Of a stretch of 64,000 nt of DNA, positions 33,627 through 41,683 are shown in pieces. The notes below the pieces were generated by a model. The model had not been told where the DNA came from. It saw nothing but the letters and a program-made list of their open reading frames with translations, and made no database searches. The stretch is from Streptomyces sp. NBC_01481 (GTDB lineage: Bacteria; Actinomycetota; Actinomycetes; Streptomycetales; Streptomycetaceae): the NCBI RefSeq assembly GCF_026339995.1, contig NZ_JAPEPT010000005.1, positions 434,001-498,000 of the forward strand, written 5' to 3'. Position numbers and translations under genes: made by a program. The first letter of the stretch is position 1, and every line of letters starts with the position of its first letter.

Positions 33627-34574
33627 GTGAGCACCAACAGCTACGCCACCGCGGACCGCCCGATCGTTCTCACCGCGCCGACCGGCATCGACCGCGAGGC
33701 GCACCACCGCCTCGACGAGGCATGGCTCGCGGCGGCCTGGAGCCACCCCACGACCCGGGTCTTCGTGGTCTGTGGCGGCCAGGCGCTGATCGACGACACC
33801 CCCGACGGCCGTACGGAATTGGTGATGACCCCGGCCTTCGAGGCCCCGGTCACCGAGACCCACCGCTACTTCCTGGGTACGGACGAGGAGGGCGTGCGCT
33901 ACTTCGCGCTCCAGAAGGACGCCCTTCCCGGGCGTATGGACCAGTCGGCCCGTCCCGCGGGACTGCGCGAGGCCGGACTGCTGCTGTCTCCGCGCGACGC
34001 GGGGCTGCTGGTGCACGCCGTCGCGCTGGAGAACTGGCAGCGGCTGCACCGCTTCTGCTCACGCTGCGGCGAGCGCACGGTCATCGCGGCCGCGGGCCAC
34101 ATCCGCCGCTGCCAAGCCTGCGGCGCCGAGCACTACCCCCGTACCGACCCTGCCGTGATCATGCTCGTCACCGACGAGCAGGACCGCGCGCTGCTGGGCC
34201 GCCAGGTCCACTGGCCGGAGGGACGCTTCTCCACGCTCGCGGGCTTCGTCGAACCGGGCGAGTCGATCGAGCAGTCGGTGCGCCGGGAGGTCTTCGAGGA
34301 GGCAGGTGTCACGGTCGGCGACGTCGAGTACATCGCCAGCCAGCCCTGGCCCTTCCCCTCCAGCCTGATGCTCGGCTTCGTGGCGCGGGCCACGTCCGCG
34401 GAGATCAACGTGGACGGCGAGGAGATCCACGAGGCGCGCTGGTTCTCCCGGGACGACCTGCGGGCCGCCTTCGAGTCCGGGGAAGTGCTGCCTCCCTACG
34501 GGATCTCGATTGCGGCCCGCCTGATCGAGCTCTGGTACGGAAAGCCGTTGCCCAAGCCCGGTGATGTCGGCTGA
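33627..34574 (+). CDS. nudC: NudC-type NADH pyrophosphatase (Nudix)
   Basis: 315 residues from GTG 33627. Zinc ribbon CSRC...CQAC (about 146-164), Nudix box GFVEPGESIEQSVRREVFEEAGV (matches Gx5Ex7REUxEExGU), and SQPWPFPSS just after it, the signature of NADH pyrophosphatases. It hydrolyses NADH to NMNH and AMP and can remove NAD caps from RNA. Spacing to the dipeptidase is 47 bp. It converges on the mycoredoxin gene with a 13-bp gap, as nudC (Rv3199c) neighbours mrx1 in M. tuberculosis. Confidence 0.93.
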   Translation: MSTNSYATADRPIVLTAPTGIDREAHHRLDEAWLAAAWSHPTTRVFVVCGGQALIDDTPDGRTELVMTPAFEAPVTETHRYFLGTDEEGVRYFALQKDALPGRMDQSARPAGLREAGLLLSPRDAGLLVHAVALENWQRLHRFCSRCGERTVIAAAGHIRRCQACGAEHYPRTDPAVIMLVTDEQDRALLGRQVHWPEGRFSTLAGFVEPGESIEQSVRREVFEEAGVTVGDVEYIASQPWPFPSSLMLGFVARATSAEINVDGEEIHEARWFSRDDLRAAFESGEVLPPYGISIAARLIELWYGKPLPKPGDVG

Positions 34575-34587
34575 GAGACCGTGCGGC

Positions 34588-34830
34588 TCAGACGCCGATC
34601 TTCTGCTTGACCTGCGCCAGCGAGGGGTTGGTCAGCGTCGAACCGTCCGAGAAGAGCACGGTCGGGACGGTCTGATTGCCCCCGTTGGCCTTCTCGACAA
34701 AGGCCGCGGACTGCGGGTCCTGCTCGATGTTGATCTCGGTGTACGCGATGCCCTCGCGGTCCATCTGGCTCTTCAGCCGACGGCAGTAGCCGCACCACGT
34801 GGTGCTGTACATCGTCACAGTGCCCTGCAT
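34588..34830 (-). CDS. mrx1: mycoredoxin (Mrx1)
   Basis: 80 residues, glutaredoxin fold: active site TTWCGYC (CxxC at 13/16), TVPTV cis-Pro loop, and NPSLAQVKQKI at the end. Mycoredoxin uses mycothiol as its electron source to reduce mixed disulfides. ATG at 34830; GAGAGA upstream. It is divergent from uvrD2 and has a consensus sigma-R promoter at 34925-34900, so it should be induced by thiol oxidation. Confidence 0.93.
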   Translation of the reverse strand: MQGTVTMYSTTWCGYCRRLKSQMDREGIAYTEINIEQDPQSAAFVEKANGGNQTVPTVLFSDGSTLTNPSLAQVKQKIGV

Positions 34831-34899
34831 CGTCTCTCGCGCTCCTCTGTCTCGCAGTCCGGTCCCTTTGGCTCGATGCGTCTTCGCACCGGGTACTTG

Positions 34900-34925
34900 A
34901 ACGTACGCGATCTGTCCACCATTCC
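34900..34925 (-). promoter_or_regulatory. sigma-R promoter of mrx1
   Basis: On the reverse strand GGAAT (34925-34921), 18 nt, GTT (34902-34900): a perfect sigma-R consensus. The transcript would start about 65 nt before the mrx1 ATG. Confidence 0.75.
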
Positions 34926-34989
34926 CGCATTAGTACGACTGCCCAGGGCCCCCTGTGGACAACGGCCACGGCAGCCTCGTACGACCTGG

Positions 34990-34995
34990 CAGCAT
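34990..34995 (+). promoter_or_regulatory. -10 element, leaderless start of uvrD2
   Basis: CAGCAT lies 6 nt before the GTG at 35002; no Shine-Dalgarno sequence is present. Confidence 0.4.
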
Positions 34996-35001
34996 GGCGG
35001 T

Positions 35002-37173
35002 GTGACAGCAGCAACGCACTCCTCCCTTTTCCCGCAGGTCCCCGAGTCGGCGGACGCGGTGCTCGACGGGCTCGACCCCGAGCAGCGCGAAGTGGCGACG
35101 GCCCTGCACGGTCCGGTGTGTGTGCTGGCAGGCGCCGGCACGGGCAAGACACGCGCGATCACGCACCGCATCGCGTACGGCGTGCGCGCCGGCATACTCC
35201 AGCCCGCCAGTGTGCTGGCCGTCACCTTCACCAACCGCGCCGCGGGCGAGATGCGCGGGCGGTTGCGCCAGCTCGGCGCGGGCGGTGTGCAGGCGCGCAC
35301 CTTCCACTCCGCCGCGCTGCGCCAGCTCCAGTACTTCTGGCCGAAGGCGGTCGGCGGTGAGCTGCCCCGGCTGCTCGAGCGCAAGATCCAACTGGTCGCC
35401 GAGTCCGCCGCGCGCTGCCGTATCCGGCTCGACCGCAATGAGCTGCGGGATGTGACGAGCGAGATCGAGTGGGCCAAGGTCACCCAGACCGTCCCCGCCG
35501 ACTACCCGGCCGAGGTCGCCAAATCGCATCGCGACGCCCCTCGCGACACTGCTGAGATCAGTCAGATCTACGCGATGTACGAGCAGCTCAAGCGCGACCG
35601 CTCGGTGATCGACTTCGAGGATGTCCTGCTCCTCGCGGTCGGCATCCTCCAGGACCGGCACGACATCGCCGACCAGATCCGCAGCCAGTACCAGCACTTC
35701 GTGGTGGACGAGTACCAGGACGTCAGCCCGCTCCAGCAGCGACTGCTCGATCTGTGGCTGGGCGACCGGGACAGCCTCTGCGTCGTCGGCGACGCCAGCC
35801 AGACGATCTACTCCTTCACCGGCGCGACCCCGGACCATCTGCTGAACTTCCGCACCCGCCACCCCGGCGCGACCGTCGTCAAGCTCGTCCGCGACTACCG
35901 CTCCACGCCACAGGTCGTCCATCTCGCCAATGGTCTGCTGAGCCAGGCCCACGGCCGCGCCGCCGAGCACCGCCTCGAACTGATCTCCCAGCGCGAGGCA
36001 GGCCCCGAACCCGCCTACTCCGAGTACGCGGACGAACCGGCCGAGGCCGAGGGCACCGCCCGCCGTATCCGCGACCTGATCGCCGCGGGCGTCCCGGCCG
36101 GAGAGATCGCCGTGCTCTACCGCGTCAACGCCCAGTCGGAGGTCTACGAACAGGCCCTGGCGGATGCCGGGGTCCCCTACCAGCTGCGTGGCGCCGAGCG
36201 CTTCTTCGAACGCCAGGAAGTCAGGGAGGCGGGCATCGCCCTGCGCGGAGCCGCCCGCGCCGGAGGCAACGACGCCCTGCTCGACGATGCCGGGGACCTG
36301 CCGTCCCAGGTCCGGGCCGTGCTCTCCACGAAGGGCTGGACCACCGAGCCGCCCGCCGGATCGGGCGCCGTGCGCGACCGCTGGGAGTCCCTGGCCGCGC
36401 TGGTCCGCCTCGCCGAGGACTATGTGCGGGTCAAACCGGAGGCGACCCTCTCCGATCTGGTGGCCGAGCTCGACGAACGCGCCGCCGCCCAGCACGCCCC
36501 CACCGTCCAGGGCGTCACCCTCGCCTCGCTCCACTCGGCGAAGGGCCTGGAGTGGGACGCCGTGTTCCTGGTCGGCCTCACCGAGGGCATGATGCCGATC
36601 ACCTACGCCAAGACCGACGAACAGGTCGAGGAGGAGCGCCGGCTCCTCTATGTCGGCGTGACCCGGGCCCGGCTCCATCTCTCGCTGTCCTGGGCGCTGT
36701 CGCGTTCCCCCGGCGGCCGCGCCTCCCGCCGCCCCACGCGCTTCCTCAACGGGATGCGTCCGGGGTCGGTCGCCCCGGGCGCCCGTGGCGCGGGCGGTGG
36801 AGGCGGCATCGAGCGCGGCGCGGGCCGGCGCAAGCGGCGCGGACCCGTGTTGTGCCGTGTCTGCGGCAAGACGCTCACCGACGCCGGCGAGATGAAGCTG
36901 ATGCGCTGTGAGGACTGCCCCTCCGACATGGACGAGGCGCTGTACGAGCGACTTCGGGAGTGGCGCTCGGAGCAGGCGAAGGAGCTGGGCCAGCCCGCGT
37001 ACTGCGTGTTCACCGACAAGACGCTGATGGCGATCGCCGAGGCCGTGCCGGGCAGCGAGGGGGAGTTGGCCCAGATCTCCGGCGTCGGTGGACGCAAACT
37101 TGAGCGCTTTGGAGCCGATGTGCTGGTCATCTGCGCAGGTCAGGAAGTTGGAGAGGGCGACGAGGAGGACTGA
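35002..37173 (+). CDS. uvrD2: UvrD2-type DNA helicase with HRDC domain
   Basis: 723 residues. SF1 motifs: LAGAGTGKTRAI (Walker A), TFTNRAAGEMRGRL, VVDEYQDVSPLQ, VGDASQTIYSFTGA, RDYRSTPQV, LHSAKGLEWDAVF and YVGVTRARLHLSL. A four-cysteine motif (CRVC...CEDC, about 605-625) connects to a C-terminal HRDC-like domain (LGQPAYCVFTDKTLMAIAE, ISGVGGRKLERFG), the mycobacterial UvrD2 layout. It is a 3'-5' helicase, essential in mycobacteria. GTG 35002 is chosen from the -10 hexamer and family alignment; a frame open back to 34561 is not used. Confidence 0.93.
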   Translation: MTAATHSSLFPQVPESADAVLDGLDPEQREVATALHGPVCVLAGAGTGKTRAITHRIAYGVRAGILQPASVLAVTFTNRAAGEMRGRLRQLGAGGVQARTFHSAALRQLQYFWPKAVGGELPRLLERKIQLVAESAARCRIRLDRNELRDVTSEIEWAKVTQTVPADYPAEVAKSHRDAPRDTAEISQIYAMYEQLKRDRSVIDFEDVLLLAVGILQDRHDIADQIRSQYQHFVVDEYQDVSPLQQRLLDLWLGDRDSLCVVGDASQTIYSFTGATPDHLLNFRTRHPGATVVKLVRDYRSTPQVVHLANGLLSQAHGRAAEHRLELISQREAGPEPAYSEYADEPAEAEGTARRIRDLIAAGVPAGEIAVLYRVNAQSEVYEQALADAGVPYQLRGAERFFERQEVREAGIALRGAARAGGNDALLDDAGDLPSQVRAVLSTKGWTTEPPAGSGAVRDRWESLAALVRLAEDYVRVKPEATLSDLVAELDERAAAQHAPTVQGVTLASLHSAKGLEWDAVFLVGLTEGMMPITYAKTDEQVEEERRLLYVGVTRARLHLSLSWALSRSPGGRASRRPTRFLNGMRPGSVAPGARGAGGGGGIERGAGRRKRRGPVLCRVCGKTLTDAGEMKLMRCEDCPSDMDEALYERLREWRSEQAKELGQPAYCVFTDKTLMAIAEAVPGSEGELAQISGVGGRKLERFGADVLVICAGQEVGEGDEED

Positions 37174-37196
37174 TACAAACTCGTCGAGAAAATAGT

Positions 37197-37226
37197 TTGC
37201 GCAGGCCCCAGCCAGCCCCATAGGTT
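37197..37226 (+). promoter_or_regulatory. wblC promoter with AT-rich activator site
   Basis: TTGCGC (37197-37202), 18 nt, TAGGTT (37221-37226). The AT-rich stretch GAGAAAATAG lies directly upstream of the -35, which is where WhiB7/WblC proteins contact their targets with the AT-hook. Start near 37233 gives a leader of about 600 nt. Confidence 0.5.
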
Positions 37227-37267
37227 CTTAACCACGGGAACAGCGACTTCTCTGAAGCCCTGTCCTC

Positions 37268-37342
37268 GTGCTGTACTTATCCGAATACGCGCGATCGGCC
37301 CCGGCCGGTCCTCTAGACGCCGAGAGGAGGCGATTCCAGTGA
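37268..37342 (+). CDS. 24-residue upstream frame in the wblC leader, with a TTA codon
   Basis: GTG CTG TAC TTA TCC ... to TGA at 37340-37342. The stop overlaps the GTG of the next leader frame (GTGA). The fourth codon is TTA, read by the bldA tRNA in Streptomyces. The ribosome site is poor, so translation is uncertain. Confidence 0.35.
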   Translation: MLYLSEYARSAPAGPLDAERRRFQ

Positions 37343-37662
37343 TCAGCACCAAGACCCGCTTCACCAGCACCAAAGTGACCGATCGCTCGGTCGTCTCCGC
37401 CTGCACGCTCGGCTTCTCCGCGGCGTTCAACGGCACCGGTCTGTCCGGCTTCTCCGCCGTGCTTCCGGTGTCCGGCCTGGGCGGCCTCCCCGTCCTGGAG
37501 CGCAATGAGCGACCGACCAAGGCACTGGAAGCAGGAGTAGCAGCGGCAGAGGCCAAGGCCTATGCCATTGCGGCGGCCAGTGCCGAAACCCAGAAGCAGA
37601 CGACGCAGCACCACACGATGTGGGCCTTCCGTGGGCTCGAACCCTGGAGTGATCCAGCCTGA
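37339..37662 (+). CDS. 107-residue leader protein upstream of wblC
   Basis: GTG at 37339 follows a strong GAGAGGAGG site. The first part (Thr/Ser/Val-rich, VVSACTLGFSAAFNG) has clear GC3 bias; the second is Ala/Glu/Lys-rich (KALEAGVAAAEAKAYAIAAASAETQ). No known domain. The stop (37660-37662) lies inside a perfect 8-bp hairpin (37657-37664 with 37667-37674), 23 nt before an intrinsic terminator. Position and geometry suggest that ribosomes translating this frame control read-through into wblC. whiB7/wblC genes are known to be controlled by upstream frames. It might also be a protein in its own right. Confidence 0.65.
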   Translation: MISTKTRFTSTKVTDRSVVSACTLGFSAAFNGTGLSGFSAVLPVSGLGGLPVLERNERPTKALEAGVAAAEAKAYAIAAASAETQKQTTQHHTMWAFRGLEPWSDPA

Positions 37663-37684
37663 TCCAGATCAGGCCGGCGCCTTC

Positions 37685-37727
37685 AGGGCCGCGGAACCCC
37701 ACCCGGGATCCGCGGCCCTTCTGTTTT
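37685..37727 (+). terminator. attenuator terminator before wblC
   Basis: AGGGCCGCGGA (37685-37695) pairs perfectly with TCCGCGGCCCT (37709-37719), followed by TCTGTTTT. It is one of few hairpins here with a real T-run and lies 107 nt before the wblC start. Confidence 0.75.
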
Positions 37728-37834
37728 CCCCGAACGGGGAGCACAGAGCGAAGGGGCCTCGGGACAAGCAGCACCCGGTACCAGCCGACACCCGGCCAAC
37801 AGGCCGGAACCGACCAGACGAGGAAGACACCACC

Positions 37835-38203
37835 GTGCAACTCGAAGCGCACGCCCCGTCCGTACCGCCTTCCGAGACGATCCCCCCGCCCGCCCTCACG
37901 GAGGACTCCACCTTGACTCCGCTCACCGCGCTCTCCGCGCTCGACGACGCCATCGAGAACCTCGGCGTACCCGTCCCCTGCCGTGCTTACGACCCGGAGG
38001 TCTTCTTCGCCGAGTCCCCGGCCGACGTCGAGTACGCCAAGTCCCTCTGCCGCACCTGCCCGCTGATGGAGGCCTGCCTCGCCGGCGCCAAGGAGCGGCG
38101 TGAGCCGTGGGGCGTCTGGGGCGGAGAGCTCTTCGTCCAGGGCGTGGTCGTGGCCCGCAAGCGGCCGCGTGGCCGCCCGCGCAAGAACCCGGTCGCGGCA
38201 TGA
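37835..38203 (+). CDS. wblC: WblC (WhiB7-type) transcriptional activator
   Basis: 122 residues from a GTG at 37835. Four cysteines for a [4Fe-4S] cluster (PVPCRAYD; SLCRTCPLMEAC), the GVWGG turn, and a C-terminal AT-hook RKRPRGRPRKNP, which separates WhiB7/WblC from other Wbl proteins. It binds the housekeeping sigma factor and turns on resistance genes under ribosome-targeting antibiotics, and in Streptomyces also promotes sigR expression. Ribosome site GAGGAAG. Regulated by its own promoter and the leader attenuator. The stop overlaps the next ATG (ATGA). Neighbours uvrD2 and ABC1 are as around whiB7 in M. tuberculosis. Confidence 0.95.
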   Translation: MQLEAHAPSVPPSETIPPPALTEDSTLTPLTALSALDDAIENLGVPVPCRAYDPEVFFAESPADVEYAKSLCRTCPLMEACLAGAKERREPWGVWGGELFVQGVVVARKRPRGRPRKNPVAA

Positions 38204-38523
38204 CCGTCATCGGAACCATCGACCGCCCCATCACGCACGATCCCCAGAAGCTGGCCCCCATGACCCCTTCCACGAGCGAGCCGTCCGGCTCGGCCACCCC
38301 AGACGTCACCACCACCGGCGCGAACGCCTCGCGTCAGAACAGGACCCGTGAGATGCAACTCATCCCAGAAGCCATGGCCCGTGCGCATATGCACGAGCGC
38401 CTGCGCGAGGCCGAGGCCGAAAGCCAGGCCGTGCGCCTGGTCGCCGCCCGGCGGATGCAGCGCCGCGCCGAGCGCGCCTCGCTGCGTGCCCGCCGCGCGC
38501 TGGCCATGGCCGTCATGCACTGA
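38200..38523 (+). CDS. hypothetical protein co-translated with WblC
   Basis: 107 residues. Starts at ATGA overlapping the wblC stop. The first half is polar and variable; the second is a strongly basic, Arg/Ala-rich helix (AMARAHMHERLREAEAESQ, AARRMQRRAERASLRARRALAMAVMH). I recognise the C-terminal helix as widely kept in Streptomyces. No known function; nucleic-acid or ribosome binding is a guess from charge. A shorter start at about 38353 (MQLIPEAMARAH) is possible. Confidence 0.65.
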   Translation: MTVIGTIDRPITHDPQKLAPMTPSTSEPSGSATPDVTTTGANASRQNRTREMQLIPEAMARAHMHERLREAEAESQAVRLVAARRMQRRAERASLRARRALAMAVMH

Positions 38524-38556
38524 TCGCGCAAGCGCTCCGCCACGTAGGCACTGAAC

Positions 38557-38592
38557 CCGCGGGGCCCGGTCCGAACGGACCGGGCCCCGCGG
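38557..38592 (+). terminator. perfect 17-bp terminator after the wblC operon
   Basis: CCGCGGGGCCCGGTCCG and its complement flank an AA loop. Confidence 0.8.
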
Positions 38593-38637
38593 TGCGTTGT
38601 CCCTGCGGCACGTCCGTTACGGGGTTATCGTCACGAG

Positions 38638-38838
38638 GTGGACCAGCAGCAGACTCCTCACCCTGCGCAGGCGGGTGCCGAGAGCATCGTGTGTTCCCAC
38701 TGCGGCACCGTCGCCGAGGGACCACCGCCGACCTGGACCTGCTCCGTGGAGAACGGCACCCGTCACTACTTCTGCGACGACTGCGCACGCGCCAACATCA
38801 GGGCGATCGAGGGCAGACTCGACTCCGCCTGGTGGTGA
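38638..38838 (+). CDS. small zinc-ribbon-like protein
   Basis: 66 residues with two CxxC pairs (CSHC and CDDC) plus a Cys (WTCS) between, suggesting one zinc ribbon; ends ARANIRAIEGRLDSAWW. GTG at 38638 has a TATCGT hexamer 6 nt upstream and no ribosome site, so probably leaderless. Conserved in Streptomyces near wblC; function unknown. It converges on the ABC1 gene. Confidence 0.7.
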   Translation: MDQQQTPHPAQAGAESIVCSHCGTVAEGPPPTWTCSVENGTRHYFCDDCARANIRAIEGRLDSAWW

Positions 38839-38896
38839 ACGCCGCCTGACGCGGTGCCGCCGGAGCAACGATGGCGGTGCGCCCGGCGGCGATCGT

Positions 38897-40261
38897 TCAC
38901 GCCCGCGCCTCGACAGCCGCGCCGTCCTCCTCGTCCTCCGGCAGGAAGCCGGGCAGCCACGACTCGAGTTCGTCCCGCAGCCGCACCGCCGCGTTCAGCT
39001 GGCACAGCACCCCGATCGTGCTCAGCGTCACCCGGTGTATCAGCAGATACGAGGGCGGCAGATTGAGCTGCTTGCCCAGCTGATGCGCGGGGGAACGGAT
39101 ATCGGCGATGCGGGCCGCCTGGTTGCGCATCCAGCTGCGGCTGAACGTGAACTCCCCGACCTCGGCGGGCTCGATGATCGGCAGCAGATACTCGAGCACC
39201 GCGTCCGGGTCCAGCTCTATCGACTCCTTGACGAAGCCCGCCTCGCGCAGCAGCTCGTAGACCGCCTCGGCCTCGCCCTCCAGCGTCATCCGCAGACAGT
39301 CGCCGATGGTCTGCGGCAGCCCGCCGGGCAGCCGGTCCACCGTGCCGAAGTCCAGCACGCCGAGGCGCCAGCCCTTGCCGTCCTTCTCCGGAAGAAGCCG
39401 GAAGTTCCCGGGGTGCGGATCGGCGTGCAGCAGTCCCGTGCGCGCCGGGCCGGAGAAGAGGAAGCGGGCCAGCAGCTGCCCCGCGCGGTTCCGCTGCTCC
39501 TCGGTGCCGTCGGCGATCACCTCCGCCAGCGGGATCCCGTCGATCCACTCCGTCACCAGCACCTGATCGCTCTGGTGCACCACATCCGGCACCACCACAT
39601 CGGGATCGTCGGCGAACTCGGCGGCGTGCTCCCGCTGCGCCTGCGCCTCCAGCTCGTAGTCCAGCTCCTCCGAGACCCGGTCGCGGAGTTCTGAGATCAG
39701 AGGCTTGATGTCCATGCCCGGGATCAGCGGCCCGAGCAGCCGGGCGAAGCGGCTGAGCTGCGTCAGATCGGACAGCAACGCGTCCCCCGCCCCCGGGTAC
39801 TGCACCTTCACCGCGACCTCACGCCCGTCGTGCCACACCGCCCGGTGCACCTGGCCGATGGACGCGGCGGCCGACGGCTTGTCCTCGAAGTTCAGGAACA
39901 GCTCCCGCCAGTCCTCGCCCAGCCGCTCGGCGAGGACCGCGTGGACCGTACGCGTCGGCATCGGGGGCGCGGCGTCCTGGAGCTTGGTGAGGGCCGCGCG
40001 GTAGGGACCCGCGACCTCCTCGGGAAGGGCGGACTCGAAGACGGACATGGCCTGCCCGAACTTCATCGCACCGCCTTTCAGCTCGCCGAGCACCTTGAAC
40101 AGCTGCTCCGCCGTGCGCTGTTGCAGTTCCCTGGCCACGATCTCCGCGGACTTCCCGCCGATCCGCTTTCCCAGCCCCCAAGTGGCCCGCCCGGCGAAGC
40201 CCAGTGGCAGCGCGGCCAGCTTGGCGGTCCGGGTGACCGCTTTCCGGGGAAGATCAGACAT
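38897..40261 (-). CDS. ABC1/UbiB-family kinase-like protein
   Basis: 454 residues. ATG at 40261 with GGAGGGG upstream. UbiB signatures: KxGQ-type motif MKFGQAMSV, SAAASIGQVHRAV (Ala-rich loop replacing the P-loop), VAVKVQYPG (Lys), EELDYELEAQ, LLHADPHPGNF (catalytic loop) and VLDFGTV (DFG). These proteins act as unusual ATPases linked to isoprenoid lipid or membrane processes. The orthologue is Rv3197, next to whiB7 and implicated in antibiotic tolerance in mycobacteria. It is transcribed towards the wblC operon. Confidence 0.9.
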   Translation of the reverse strand: MSDLPRKAVTRTAKLAALPLGFAGRATWGLGKRIGGKSAEIVARELQQRTAEQLFKVLGELKGGAMKFGQAMSVFESALPEEVAGPYRAALTKLQDAAPPMPTRTVHAVLAERLGEDWRELFLNFEDKPSAAASIGQVHRAVWHDGREVAVKVQYPGAGDALLSDLTQLSRFARLLGPLIPGMDIKPLISELRDRVSEELDYELEAQAQREHAAEFADDPDVVVPDVVHQSDQVLVTEWIDGIPLAEVIADGTEEQRNRAGQLLARFLFSGPARTGLLHADPHPGNFRLLPEKDGKGWRLGVLDFGTVDRLPGGLPQTIGDCLRMTLEGEAEAVYELLREAGFVKESIELDPDAVLEYLLPIIEPAEVGEFTFSRSWMRNQAARIADIRSPAHQLGKQLNLPPSYLLIHRVTLSTIGVLCQLNAAVRLRDELESWLPGFLPEDEEDGAAVEARA

Positions 40262-40326
40262 GTGCCCCTCCAAATCCCAGACAGCCGTGCCGCGTGTGCC
40301 TTACGGCATTGCTCCGTTGACGGCCG

Positions 40327-41472
40327 TTACCCGGCCATTGTCTCGTGCGGCGACCCGAACTCTGAGGTGTGTCCCCCCTCACTCTTCCCTCTCGCTCCGC
40401 AGGCACAGTGAAGATGCGGCGTGATTGCCTCCGAGCGCCACTCCAGCAGCGGCAGCGAAACCTCCCAGCGCGCTCCCGTGCTCGCGGGCAGCTCCCCGTC
40501 GAGAAAGGACAGCGCGTGCGCCGCCGTCGTCCCCGCAACGGCCGTGGCCAGGGCGACATCGCAGGCCGGTAGCGCGCGGCGGCGGCCCGACCGCCACTGC
40601 GCGAGCAGCCTCGCCCTGCCCGGATCCCGCTCCACGCCGTCCAGCTCCAGGCAGCTCGCGCACGCCGTGCCACCGGGCAGCACCAGCGGGCCGACCACGC
40701 CGGTTGCTTCGACAACTCCCGCATACATATGGGGTGTTCCGCCGACGATCCAGTCCGCGGCGCCGGCCGGGTCGGGTGCGTAGGCCGCCAGACCGTCCCG
40801 TGGGGCCACCACGACCAGAGAGAGACCTGGCTCACCGCAGCCCGGAGCCGTCGTGTACTCGGCCGGGCGTGGCGGGCGGTCGGGCGCGGTCCGCCGCACC
40901 AGCTGCCGGGCCGCTGCCTCCCGCCGCTCACCGATCGCCTCCGCCGGCAGCCCGCCGGGCGCCACGTCCCATGGCTCCGTGCACCCGCCGTCGAGCACTT
41001 CGACCCGGCCCACCCCCGAGGCCGACAGCACCGCGGCGACCGTCGCACCCACTCGGCCCGCGCCCCGGACCTGGACGCGCATCGCGCGCCGGGCCGCCAG
41101 GCGCCGTATCCCGCCGCCCGGTTCCGGATCGACCACGGACAGCGATGCCAGATCGGGGCGCAGCCGGTCGAACGCGCCCGTCCGTTTCCGTAACGCGTCG
41201 GCCGCGGGCCCGCCGGCCGACGGATCGTCGAGCAGTCCGGCCGATGTCAACCGCTTCACCAGCGCGTCCACTTGTCCTTCCGGCAGCCCCATCTCCCGGG
41301 CCTCCTGACGCAGCAGCGGCAGCCCCCGCGTCCCGTCGAAGAGCTCGAGCAGGGCTCCCGTCGCCGTGTCCACGGGGCCGACCATCACCGCATGCGCGGG
41401 CATTGTCCCGAACTGCACCGTTTGCCGCTCCCGCCATGCCCTCTTCAGGGCAGGCTTCACCATCGGATGCAT
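40327..41472 (-). CDS. ThiF-family (E1-like) adenylyltransferase homologue
   Basis: 381 residues from ATG 41472 with GGGGGA upstream. The N-terminal ~130 residues are a winged-helix-like region (GLPLLRQEAREMGLPEGQVDALVKRLTSAGLLDD). Then comes a Rossmann-like fold with RGAGRVGATVAAVLSASGVGRVEVLDGG, where the usual GxGGxG is RGAGRVG, and zinc-type cysteines CASC and CACG. Similar to ThiF/MoeB but divergent; nucleotide-binding and catalytic residues are only partly kept, so activity is uncertain. Lies 65 bp upstream of the ABC1 gene on the same strand, and the two may be co-transcribed. Confidence 0.75.
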   Translation of the reverse strand: MHPMVKPALKRAWRERQTVQFGTMPAHAVMVGPVDTATGALLELFDGTRGLPLLRQEAREMGLPEGQVDALVKRLTSAGLLDDPSAGGPAADALRKRTGAFDRLRPDLASLSVVDPEPGGGIRRLAARRAMRVQVRGAGRVGATVAAVLSASGVGRVEVLDGGCTEPWDVAPGGLPAEAIGERREAAARQLVRRTAPDRPPRPAEYTTAPGCGEPGLSLVVVAPRDGLAAYAPDPAGAADWIVGGTPHMYAGVVEATGVVGPLVLPGGTACASCLELDGVERDPGRARLLAQWRSGRRRALPACDVALATAVAGTTAAHALSFLDGELPASTGARWEVSLPLLEWRSEAITPHLHCACGARGKSEGGHTSEFGSPHETMAG

Positions 41473-41570
41473 TTCCACGTCCCCCGTTCCCACTTCCCCG
41501 TTGAAGTCTTGTCGGATCTCTCCGCTGATCTGTTGTCAGAATGCACGGCCGCGTCCAGGGCTGTGAAAAG

Positions 41571-41579
41571 TTATCCACA
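41571..41579 (+). other. consensus DnaA box
   Basis: TTATCCACA is a perfect DnaA box, alone in the 211-bp divergent intergenic region between the ThiF-like and the YgjP-like genes. No cluster of boxes is present, so this is not oriC. Confidence 0.5.
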
Positions 41580-41683
41580 GGCATGGGGTATTAGTCGTTC
41601 AAATGGTGCAGCCATGGAGTGGATCAAGCTCGAACCGTCCCGGAGGCGGGACTTCCCCCACTGACAGCGGGTAACGTCGGGGC

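Noticed and set aside
34930..37221. Reverse-strand open frame opposite uvrD2
   Set aside because: Shadow of uvrD2 with no ribosome site and no family similarity.
41494..41683. Replication origin because of the DnaA box
   Set aside because: Only one box, no AT-rich unwinding region and no dnaA/dnaN genes nearby.
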